The notes under the pieces: generated by a model | Seen by the model: the letters and a program-made list of their open reading frames with translations, nothing else | Databases searched by the model: none | Told to the model about the DNA's origin: nothing | Origin: Acidobacteriota bacterium | GTDB taxonomy: Bacteria; Acidobacteriota; Terriglobia; Terriglobales; Acidobacteriaceae | DNA: 64,000 bases | Assembly: GCA_003010405.1 (NCBI GenBank) | Contig: PJLO01000013.1 | Span: forward strand, 1-64,000 | Reading direction: 5' to 3' | Shown: positions 17,837 to 25,800 of the stretch, piece by piece | How positions within the stretch are numbered: the stretch's first letter is position 1 | Layout: each line of letters begins with the position of its first letter | Translations under genes and position numbers: made by a program

Positions 17837-20623
17837 CTAAACATGGTGCAGTTCAGCAGGTTCTTTTGGCTTGGATCGGCCGGCCAGATCGTCCCACATC
17901 TCTACAACTCGATTGCGAAGCTCCTCGGTAAGTCGGTCGTAAGCCTCTTCCGGTTTTTCGTTCAGGTCAGGATAGATCGGCTTACCGACACGGACGCGCA
18001 GAGGATGGAAACCTTGGAATCCTTTGCCCCGAGGCCAGCACTCATGGAATCCATACTCGGCCACCGGAACGATAGGAACATTAAGATGCCGTGAGAGAAT
18101 CGCCGCACCCTTCTTGAACTTCTTGGGAGGCCCGTCAATGGAACGCTCACCTTCGGGATACATCATGAGAATCTTTCCCGCACGGAGACCGTAAGCCCCG
18201 GCGCGCATCGCTGGCACAAGATTCGAGTCCGGATCGACCGGAATGAGGTGCAGAAATTGCGCGAATTTCCGCATCGCCCCCTCGCCAAAAATCTCGGTAG
18301 TACCCACATAAAAGACGTTGTGAAACGCTTTCCACGGAAGCGCTGTGGTCAGAATGGGAGCGTCGAGATAGCTCGAGTGATTAGGGGCAATGATGCACGG
18401 GCCCTCCGGCAGATTCTCCATTCCCTCTACGCGCAACTTGAACAAGACGTGGGATGCCCACTTGACGCTCTTGCCAAAGAGCCACCAGAAAAAGCCCACA
18501 ATCGGGCGCTCAGCGGTGATGGCGAGCACCTCGGGGTCTGTGGTCTCGACATCGAAAACCGTGCTCCACCCGGAAGCCTGCCGCACAGTTTTTCCCCGGT
18601 TCTGGAGAACGATGTTCACCAGTTCCCGAACTGTGTAAGCCTCACTCGCAGCGGAGTCCTCGACCTCGGCGCCAAGGCGATGAGCCATGTCGACAAGTAA
18701 CTCGACTCGTTCCATGGAATCGAGTCCAAGATCAAGCTCAAGGTTATCGTCAGGATGAATCTCTTTTTGATAGTCCTTGCCGACGGCTTCGGCAACAGCG
18801 GTCAGGGCATGCTGCACGTCGGGAGAGGCCAGCCAGACGCGGTCCTGGTCGGAGAACGCGCGTCCTTTCGGCGTGATCTCTTCAATCTTGCCGCTGGCGG
18901 AAAGCTCGAGCAGTTTTTTCTTTATCGCGTTGCGCCGCAGTTTGCGGGTGGTAGTGCGCGGAAGATCATCCTGCCAGATATCGTAAGAGAGAATTCGTTT
19001 GGTGGCCGGCAGCGTGGCCGAGATGCTCTCCACGTCGTAACGAATCACCTCGCGGATATTGACGATTTTGTGCTCGCGAAGTACATCGAAATTGGGGATG
19101 ATCACCGCGTGCAGGCGTTCGCTGAGAGGCTCGCCAGGCTTGCGGCTCTCAAGCCCAAGAACGCAGAGTTCCTTTATCCACTGTGAACGCAGGTAGTAGC
19201 TCTCGATCTCTTCAGGGTAGATGTTCTTTCCGGAACTGAGAACTATTACGTCCTTGGCTCGTCCAGTAATGAAGTAATTTCCCTTGGCATCCGAGTAGGC
19301 GAGATCGCCGGTGTAGAGCCATCCATCCTTCAGAGCTTCTGCAGTAGCCTCCGGGCGATTGTAGTAACCTTTCATCATGGTTGGGCCGGCGATCGCGATT
19401 TCACCCACGAGGTGCCCGTTCTCGTCCACCTTTGTGTCTACCAGCTTGGATTTCAATCCCGGCAGCGGACGGCCAATGGAACCGATTACGTTGTCATCCG
19501 GAGGCGTGCAGAAACAACCACTGGTGGTCTCTGTCAATCCATAGGCCTGCAGCATCGGGAAGCCAAGTGCCTGAATATCGCGGCCAATCTGCGCGTCAAA
19601 GCGCGAACCTCCAGTGACAAAGTAGCGAATGTTCGGTCCAAGCTGAGCGTGAACTTTCTTGAAGAGGACCTTGCCGAGATTGAAACCAATCTTCTGCGAA
19701 GCCGTACTGAGAGAGAGCATTAAACGGAAGATCTTCTCCGCCAGACGGCCCTTCTTAGTTACCTCTCCGAAAATGCGCTCGTGGATGAGATAGAAGAACT
19801 GCGGAACACAGCAGAAGATAGTGATTCCGCGCTCACGCAATGCAAGCATCAGCTCTTGCGAATTGAGCGAGTCGAGAAAAACAACTTTGCCACCGTTGCC
19901 GAGCGGAAAGAAAATGTTGACCATCTGCGCCAGCACATGGAAGAGCGGCAACACACCCAGCAAACCATCTCCCGGACCAAGTCGAACGAATTTTCGGACA
20001 CATTCCAGTTCGGCCGTCAGGTTGCCATCAGTGAGCATTACGCCCTTGGGGTCGCTGGTGGTTCCTGAGGTGTAAATAATGGATGAAACATCATCTGGTT
20101 GCACCGGAACCGCAACGAAGCCCGGTTCCGACGCGAGAACCATATCCTGCACGAAGGGGAGTCCTTCGTGTGGAACGTCCAGCATGGCAAGCTTAATGTT
20201 CCGGTCTCCAACTGCCGCTTTGCCTATGGGAAAGCTACGCTCGTCCACAAAGAGCAGGGTTGTGCCGGAGTCATCAAGCAGTTTTGCGACCTGCTGCGGG
20301 TTGAATGCTGTATCGAGGGGAACCGCGGTATTGCCGCTGGCTATGATGCCAAGATAGGTTGCAACCCAGCTCGGGCTATTGAAGGCAAGAATCGCACAAC
20401 GCGTGCCGCCGCCGATACCGGCGCGAACCAGCCACTGCGCAACACCGTCGGAAAAATGGCGAAGCTGCTGATAGGAAAAGCTCTCGATGGTGTGGCCGTC
20501 TGCTGTAGTGCTGACGCTGCAAAGCGGCGACTGCGGCATGGAGGTTCCGGCCTGCCGCTGAATCTCCACTGCGGGTGCCGTCGGCCAGCGCTCCACGGAT
20601 TCGAGGAAGCAGCTATAAAACAT
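17837..20623 (-). CDS. Acyl-ACP synthetase - acyl carrier protein - PlsC acyltransferase fusion
   Basis: Three domains are visible in 928 residues. Residues 1 to about 590 are an AMP-forming fatty acyl synthetase (YTSGTTSDPKG near 185, AYGLTETTSG, YTGDL and the basic TTTRKLRRN end). An acyl carrier domain has its phosphopantetheine serine at about 636 (DLGLDSMERVEL). Residues from about 730 to the end are a PlsC-type 1-acylglycerol-phosphate acyltransferase (NHSSYLD near 748, YPEGERS near 822). The enzyme would activate free fatty acids, load them on its own carrier, and transfer them to lysophospholipid at the inner membrane. E. coli Aas has the acyltransferase and synthetase in the opposite order and no carrier domain. 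The ATG at 20623 has GGGGG five bases upstream. Confidence 0.9.
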   Translation of the reverse strand: MFYSCFLESVERWPTAPAVEIQRQAGTSMPQSPLCSVSTTADGHTIESFSYQQLRHFSDGVAQWLVRAGIGGGTRCAILAFNSPSWVATYLGIIASGNTAVPLDTAFNPQQVAKLLDDSGTTLLFVDERSFPIGKAAVGDRNIKLAMLDVPHEGLPFVQDMVLASEPGFVAVPVQPDDVSSIIYTSGTTSDPKGVMLTDGNLTAELECVRKFVRLGPGDGLLGVLPLFHVLAQMVNIFFPLGNGGKVVFLDSLNSQELMLALRERGITIFCCVPQFFYLIHERIFGEVTKKGRLAEKIFRLMLSLSTASQKIGFNLGKVLFKKVHAQLGPNIRYFVTGGSRFDAQIGRDIQALGFPMLQAYGLTETTSGCFCTPPDDNVIGSIGRPLPGLKSKLVDTKVDENGHLVGEIAIAGPTMMKGYYNRPEATAEALKDGWLYTGDLAYSDAKGNYFITGRAKDVIVLSSGKNIYPEEIESYYLRSQWIKELCVLGLESRKPGEPLSERLHAVIIPNFDVLREHKIVNIREVIRYDVESISATLPATKRILSYDIWQDDLPRTTTRKLRRNAIKKKLLELSASGKIEEITPKGRAFSDQDRVWLASPDVQHALTAVAEAVGKDYQKEIHPDDNLELDLGLDSMERVELLVDMAHRLGAEVEDSAASEAYTVRELVNIVLQNRGKTVRQASGWSTVFDVETTDPEVLAITAERPIVGFFWWLFGKSVKWASHVLFKLRVEGMENLPEGPCIIAPNHSSYLDAPILTTALPWKAFHNVFYVGTTEIFGEGAMRKFAQFLHLIPVDPDSNLVPAMRAGAYGLRAGKILMMYPEGERSIDGPPKKFKKGAAILSRHLNVPIVPVAEYGFHECWPRGKGFQGFHPLRVRVGKPIYPDLNEKPEEAYDRLTEELRNRVVEMWDDLAGRSKPKEPAELHHV

Positions 20624-20761
20624 TAGTACCCCCAAACCACAGAATATAGGGCGTAAACACGCCTGCGACAGAGTTTATCGCACGACAGGGAACAGCCGCA
20701 CTCGATTGGACAGCATGGCCGAAATTTCCCGCTCCCTATTTTAAAAAAGACGCGAGGAACA

Positions 20762-21412
20762 CTAAGTTCTTGAGGTGGGGGAGCTTTCGGCAAGTTCGCG
20801 AAGACTGTCGAAAATCGCCAGTTCCCCGCTTTCATGTTTCAAAGTCTCCCGAAGGGAGAACGTCACTGAAAAGTGAGGCGCGTGGGAACAAAAAGACACC
20901 TCGAGAAACTCGAATTCGCGCGTGGACTTGACCGTGGTCATCGGATTGGAAATCTCCGGCTCCCATTCAGGCTGGGTAGAGAGATAAAGAGACGCTACAG
21001 CGAGTGTCGGCAAGGCAGTGCTGTATTGCGTGCATCGCCTGAGGGGGCCGAGCCAGCGAGTGCGAATTATTTCGATGTTCCGTTGCGGCGGACAATTGAG
21101 GTTAGCTTCAAAGGTCAACGTTTCCTGACAGTGACGCCAGTGCCAGGCAGCCCATCTGACTGGCATCTCGCGAGGCGCCAAACGCGCTTCCAGAAAAGGC
21201 TGACGAAAAGCAGTGCCGGATAGCCGCAATCGCGCACGAAAGTGCGACGGACTAATCCAGTCGACGCCGCTGACCTGACCATGCGTAATGATGGCTCCCT
21301 CAATCCAGTTCAGAACCCTTAAAGCACGACGTCGATTCAGGTGCAGGAACGCCCAATACCAAACGCCCACGACCAGGAATCCGAAGCAGACGCTGATGAA
21401 TGCGAGTTCCAT
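20762..21412 (-). CDS. Hypothetical protein with N-terminal membrane helix
   Basis: The 216-residue product begins with a hydrophobic helix (ISVCFGFLVVGVWYWAFLHL) followed by basic residues, so it is probably anchored with its C-terminal part in the cytoplasm. The rest is beta-rich with many Arg/Trp residues and conserved-looking strands such as HGQVSGVDWISPSHFRARL. I recognise no named domain. An AGGTG motif five bases before the ATG supports the start. It is followed, 138 bp on, by the synthetase/acyltransferase fusion on the same strand. Confidence 0.65.
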   Translation of the reverse strand: MELAFISVCFGFLVVGVWYWAFLHLNRRRALRVLNWIEGAIITHGQVSGVDWISPSHFRARLRLSGTAFRQPFLEARLAPREMPVRWAAWHWRHCQETLTFEANLNCPPQRNIEIIRTRWLGPLRRCTQYSTALPTLAVASLYLSTQPEWEPEISNPMTTVKSTREFEFLEVSFCSHAPHFSVTFSLRETLKHESGELAIFDSLRELAESSPTSRT

Positions 21413-22094
21413 GACACCTAATATGGATGCGCGGGGCGACGCAGAGAGATGCTATTTTCTACGCCTCCAACGCGGCAAATGCGACCGGTTAAGCCTCTCT
21501 CTTGTAACAGCGCCAGCTCCAAACTTTTCTCGCGATTCAGGGCGAAAAGCCCTTTCCTGACCCGTATTTCATGGATGGAATGAACTGCGGGCGCTTTGAT
21601 CTGCGTTCGCGCCCAAACCAGCCAGAGCAGGGCCTGCAAGCCGTCCCGCTTTTCAAATTTCAAGCAGCGCGGCACACAGAAACTGAATCTCAATTGAATC
21701 TCTTTGGAATGGTGCATGAAGACAGAAAAATGGGAAAACCCGCTCGGCAAGCCAAGAGGGATTTGTACGGAGGAGAGAAAGTAGCAGGTGAGCCCAATTC
21801 TGGGCTAAGGAGTGAGAGAAATCACTGATCTAACGTAACCCTTTTGTGGTATAAGATTACGGTCCCGGATAGTAGATGTTTTTTCAGAAAGCTCCGGGAA
21901 GTGGAGCGCCTCGCAAGCGTCTCCTGAGATACCCAACGCGGCCAAGCCTCAACATTCCTTGATGTGGAAGCGCGTTTTCGGGTTAGCTAGCCCAGAAGCG
22001 TGACGTGTGTGGCCGTGCCTCGCCCGCCCCTCCTGTGCATAGCTGATTTAACCACTAGAAGCAGCCCGTAACGACTGTGCACTCGGAGGAACGT
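21413..22094. other. Long intergenic region with a structured leader before hppA
   Basis: No gene is well supported in these 680 bases. Short open frames on both strands at 21418-21828 overlap each other and match nothing I know. AGCCCA-ATTC-TGGGCT forms a small hairpin at 21791-21806. TATAAG at 21850-21855 could be a -10 element, but no good -35 is seen. Just after it TCCCGGA (21863-21869) pairs with TCCGGGA (21893-21899), and GGGTTAGCTAGCCC lies further on. If transcription starts near 21860, hppA has a leader of about 235 nt. Confidence 0.4.
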
Positions 22095-24608
22095 ATGGAT
22101 GTTTGCCTATCGCAGAGCATAAATTATCTTCGCCGCCTGACCAAAATCAGCTTACTCCGTCGCGGTGTTTCGCTAATTACTCTGACTCTTTTCACCTCAA
22201 TTGCAGCTCTGGCGGAATCGGGTGGCGGTGAAGCTTCACTGAAACTTCCCGACCTGAGCAGCGTCAGCTTTTTCAATGGCGCAATAGACGGCCACAAATT
22301 GCTGATGATCGGCATGTTCTTCTGCGTGCTCGGACTGCTGTTTGGTCTTTGGATGTACACCCATCTGAAGAATCTGCCAGTTCACCGCGCCATGCGCGAG
22401 ATCTCCGAACTAATCTACGAGACTTGCAAAACTTACCTGGCTACTCAGGGAAAGTTCATCATGATCCTGTGGTGCTTCATCGCTGTGATCATCGCGGCAT
22501 ACTTTGGCTGGCTGAACCCGGTTCCCGGCAAGTCGGTCGGCGTCACCCTGCCAATCATCCTGGCCTTCAGCCTGATCGGTATCGCGGGCAGTTACGGTGT
22601 GGCATGGTTTGGCATCCGCGTGAACACCTTTGCAAACTCACGCACCGCGTTTGCTGGCTTGGCCGGTAAGCCTTTCCCCGTCCATGACATTCCGATGAAG
22701 GCGGGCATGAGCATCGGAATGATGCTGATCAGCGTCGAGTTGCTGATCATGCTCCTGATTCTGGACTTCATCCCGGGCGATTACGCCGGTCCGTGCTTCA
22801 TCGGTTTCGCCATCGGCGAATCGCTTGGGGCAGCGGCGTTGCGTATCGCAGGCGGTATCTTTACCAAAATTGCCGATATCGGCTCTGACCTGATGAAGAT
22901 CGTCTTCAAGATCAAGGAAGACGATGCGCGCAACCCGGGCGTAATTGCGGATTGCACGGGCGACAATGCGGGCGATTCGGTTGGACCATCGGCGGACGGC
23001 TTTGAAACCTACGGCGTAACCGGCGTCGCGCTGATCACCTTTGTCCTGCTCGGTGTGCACAACCCGACTGTCCAGGTGCAGTTACTGGTCTGGATCTTTG
23101 TCATGCGCGTAATGATGCTTATTTCCAGCGCGGGTTCTTATTTCCTGAACCATGCGTTCGCTAAGCTGAAGTATGGCAACAGCGACGCCATGAACTTCGA
23201 ATCTCCTCTGACTTCACTGGTCTGGCTGACGTCCATCGTCTCCATCGTCCTGACTTATGTGGTCAGCTACGTGATGATTCCCGTTCTTGGTAACGACACA
23301 ACGCTGTGGTGGAAGCTGGCTACGATCATCAGTTGCGGAACGCTGGCTGGCGCGCTCATTCCCGAGCTGGTCAAGGTCTTTACCTCGACGGGAAGCTCAC
23401 ACGTGCAGGAAGTCGTGACAGCATCGCGTGAAGGTGGCGCTTCGCTGAACATTCTCTCCGGCTTTATTGCTGGTAATTTCTCCGGTTACTGGCTGGGTCT
23501 GGCAATGGTCGCGCTGATGGGGATCGCCTTCCGTGTGAGCTTGCTGGGATTATCGGAGCTGATGCTGGTTCCGGCGGTCTTTGCATTCGGTCTGGTAGCC
23601 TTCGGTATGCTCGGTATGGGTCCGGTGACAATCGCGGTCGATTCCTACGGCCCAGTCACTGACAATGCACAGTCGGTATACGAGCTTTCGCTGATTGAGC
23701 AGGTTCCCAATATCAAGGCGGAAATTAAGAAGGACTTCGGCATTGACGTGAATTTTGATCGTGCCAAAGACTTGCTTGAAGAGAACGACGGCGCGGGTAA
23801 CACCTTCAAAGCAACTTCCAAGCCAGTGCTGATCGGTACCGCAGTGGTGGGCGCAACCACGATGATCTTCTCGATCATCATGGGCCTCACCAACGGTCTG
23901 ACCCAGAACCTCGATAAGTTGTCCTTGCTGCACGCACCCTTCGTCCTCGGTCTCATCACCGGCGGCGCGGTGATTTACTGGTTCACCGGAGCGGCTACCC
24001 AGGCGGTTTCCACCGGTGCCTACCGCGCTGTGGAATTCATCAAGGACAACATCCAACTGGAAGGTGCCGAAAGGGCCAGCGTCGAAGACTCCAAGAAGGT
24101 CGTTGAAATCTGCACATTGTATGCGCAGAAGGGCATGTTCAACATCTTCCTCGGCGTCTTCTTCGCGACTCTTGCATTTGCGTTTATCGAGCCTTTCTTC
24201 TTCATCGGTTATCTGTTCTCGATCGCGATCTTCGGCTTGTACCAGGCAATTTTTATGGCCAATGCCGGTGGCGCGTGGGATAACGCCAAAAAGATTGTTG
24301 AAACAGAACTGAAAGCAAAGGGAACGCCTCTGCACGATGCGTGCGTTGTGGGCGACACGGTGGGCGACCCGTTCAAGGACACCTCTTCGGTGGCCATGAA
24401 CCCGATCATCAAGTTCACCACATTGTTCGGATTGCTGGCGGTACAGCTTGCCGTAACGCTGGCTGCCAAGAACGCGTTGATGACCCACATACTGGCACAT
24501 GTCTTCTTCCTGGTTTCGGCTATCTTTGTATGGCGCAGCTTCTACAAGATGCGCATTGAAAGGTCTACCCAGGCAGAGGCAGCGAAAGCCGCCGCCGCAT
24601 GCGACTAG
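22095..24608 (+). CDS. hppA: Membrane-bound proton-pumping pyrophosphatase
   Basis: The 837-residue integral membrane protein couples hydrolysis of pyrophosphate to ion pumping. The catalytic loops are IKEDDARNPGVIADCTGDNAG followed by DSVGPSADGFETYGVTG, and near the C-terminus VVGDTVGDPFKDTSS. In GNTFKATSK a lysine stands where potassium-dependent enzymes have alanine, which points to the potassium-independent class. Whether it moves protons or sodium cannot be settled by eye. About 15 hydrophobic segments are present, the first preceded by a basic leader. The ATG at 22095 has GGAGG six bases upstream, better than a GTG six codons earlier. A strong terminator follows 16 bp after the stop. 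Confidence 0.95.
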   Translation: MDVCLSQSINYLRRLTKISLLRRGVSLITLTLFTSIAALAESGGGEASLKLPDLSSVSFFNGAIDGHKLLMIGMFFCVLGLLFGLWMYTHLKNLPVHRAMREISELIYETCKTYLATQGKFIMILWCFIAVIIAAYFGWLNPVPGKSVGVTLPIILAFSLIGIAGSYGVAWFGIRVNTFANSRTAFAGLAGKPFPVHDIPMKAGMSIGMMLISVELLIMLLILDFIPGDYAGPCFIGFAIGESLGAAALRIAGGIFTKIADIGSDLMKIVFKIKEDDARNPGVIADCTGDNAGDSVGPSADGFETYGVTGVALITFVLLGVHNPTVQVQLLVWIFVMRVMMLISSAGSYFLNHAFAKLKYGNSDAMNFESPLTSLVWLTSIVSIVLTYVVSYVMIPVLGNDTTLWWKLATIISCGTLAGALIPELVKVFTSTGSSHVQEVVTASREGGASLNILSGFIAGNFSGYWLGLAMVALMGIAFRVSLLGLSELMLVPAVFAFGLVAFGMLGMGPVTIAVDSYGPVTDNAQSVYELSLIEQVPNIKAEIKKDFGIDVNFDRAKDLLEENDGAGNTFKATSKPVLIGTAVVGATTMIFSIIMGLTNGLTQNLDKLSLLHAPFVLGLITGGAVIYWFTGAATQAVSTGAYRAVEFIKDNIQLEGAERASVEDSKKVVEICTLYAQKGMFNIFLGVFFATLAFAFIEPFFFIGYLFSIAIFGLYQAIFMANAGGAWDNAKKIVETELKAKGTPLHDACVVGDTVGDPFKDTSSVAMNPIIKFTTLFGLLAVQLAVTLAAKNALMTHILAHVFFLVSAIFVWRSFYKMRIERSTQAEAAKAAAACD

Positions 24609-24624
24609 TCTGCACAAGTTGGAC

Positions 24625-24652
24625 GAAACGCCACCCTTCGGGGTGGCGTTTC
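24625..24652 (+). terminator. Intrinsic terminator after hppA
   Basis: GAAACGCCACCC pairs perfectly with GGGTGGCGTTTC around a TTCG tetraloop closed by C-G, giving a very stable 12-bp stem. The T-rich stretch TATTTC follows. It lies between hppA and the peptidase gene. Confidence 0.85.
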
Positions 24653-24685
24653 TATTTCACTTCGATTGCCTGCTATTCTGTTTTC

Positions 24686-25681
24686 ATGAACCCAGTCGCG
24701 TTGACCCGTCAGCTCATCGATATCGAATCAGTAACCGGCAAGGAAGGCCCAGTTGCCGATTTCATCGCCACCTATTTGGAGGAGCTTGGCTACCTTGTAG
24801 AACGCATGCACGTCGAAGGTCAACGCTTCAACATTTTCGCAAGGCCGGCAAACATCGACGTTCCAACGCTGGTCTTCTCTACTCACACCGACACGGTTCC
24901 CCCATTCCTGCCTTCACGCGAGGACGCTGAAAACATCTACGGTCGCGGTGCCTGCGATGCCAAGGGAATTATTGCGGCCCAGATCGCAGCCTGCGAACAA
25001 CTCCGCAATGACGGCTACTCTGTTGGGCTGCTCTTTGTGGTCGGTGAGGAGCGCGACTCACTGGGTGCCACGGTTGCCAACCGAAACCCGCGCGGATCGC
25101 GTTTTCTGGTCGCCGGAGAACCCACGGACAACCGCATTGCCCTGGCCTCCAAGGGAGCGCTGCGCGTTGAGGTTACCGCGCACGGAATCGCGGCGCACTC
25201 GGCCTATCCGGAGCTGGGTGAGTCCGCGATCGAAAAGCTGCTGGATTCGCTTCAGGCTTTGCGAGCAATGAAGTTGCCGCACAATCCCGACATTGGTTCC
25301 AGCACTGTGAACATAGGTATTATCGAAGGCGGAAAAGCAACAAACGTCATCCCGGCTTTTGCCAAGGCGCAGTTGCTCTATCGTCTGGTGGGCCCATCGG
25401 CGGAACTTCGTAAAGATATCGTCGCAGCTGTCGGCCCGCTTGCAGATGTCGAGTTCGTTCTTGATATTCCATACATGCAATTTCTCACGGTTCCGGGAAT
25501 TCCATCCATGACGGCCTCCTTTACGACGGACATTCCGAAGCTTTTGGCGTGGGGTGAACCCGTGCTGCTTGGCCCAGGCTCAATCTTAGTCGCGCACACG
25601 GAGCGTGAATTCATCTCCAAGTCTGAACTCATGCGGGCCATCGAGCTATATGTGCAGACCGGGAAATATCTGCTGCGCTGA
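24686..25681 (+). CDS. M20-family metallopeptidase (ArgE/DapE type)
   Basis: This 331-residue zinc hydrolase of the M20 family includes acetylornithine deacetylase and succinyl-diaminopimelate desuccinylase. Metal and catalytic residues are His-x-Asp in STHTDTVPPF, Asp in GRGACDAKG, the Glu pair in VGEERDS and AGEPTD, and the late His in VAHTEREFI. The insert dimerisation domain is reduced compared with ArgE. The exact substrate is not evident. The ATG at 24686 is chosen because an upstream extension runs through the hppA terminator. Confidence 0.85.
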   Translation: MNPVALTRQLIDIESVTGKEGPVADFIATYLEELGYLVERMHVEGQRFNIFARPANIDVPTLVFSTHTDTVPPFLPSREDAENIYGRGACDAKGIIAAQIAACEQLRNDGYSVGLLFVVGEERDSLGATVANRNPRGSRFLVAGEPTDNRIALASKGALRVEVTAHGIAAHSAYPELGESAIEKLLDSLQALRAMKLPHNPDIGSSTVNIGIIEGGKATNVIPAFAKAQLLYRLVGPSAELRKDIVAAVGPLADVEFVLDIPYMQFLTVPGIPSMTASFTTDIPKLLAWGEPVLLGPGSILVAHTEREFISKSELMRAIELYVQTGKYLLR

Positions 25682-25705
25682 TCGAAGCAGTCTCTCAACG
25701 AATGA

Positions 25706-25744
25706 GGCGATTGCTGAAGCAGATCGCCCGTGCATTTTTTTTTT
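25706..25744 (+). terminator. Intrinsic terminator after the M20 peptidase gene
   Basis: GGCGATTGC (25706-25714) pairs with GCAGATCGCC (25719-25728) with one bulged base and a TGAA loop. A run of ten T residues follows at 25735-25744. Confidence 0.8.
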
Positions 25745-25800
25745 GACAGCTTCCCTGACAGCGGGAACCCGCTCTCGATTCGCGTTAAACTCGTCCGATT

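Noticed and set aside
21418..21750. Minus-strand 110-codon frame just upstream of the membrane-anchored hypothetical gene
   Set aside because: The spacing to the next gene is operon-like, but the sequence matches no family, the start is TTG without a ribosome site, and an overlapping frame exists on the other strand.
21900..21960. CTGAGATACCC in the hppA leader, similar to the conserved core of the thiamine pyrophosphate riboswitch
   Set aside because: The second conserved half (the GAACCTGAT region) and the expected stems are absent, and hppA is not a thiamine gene.
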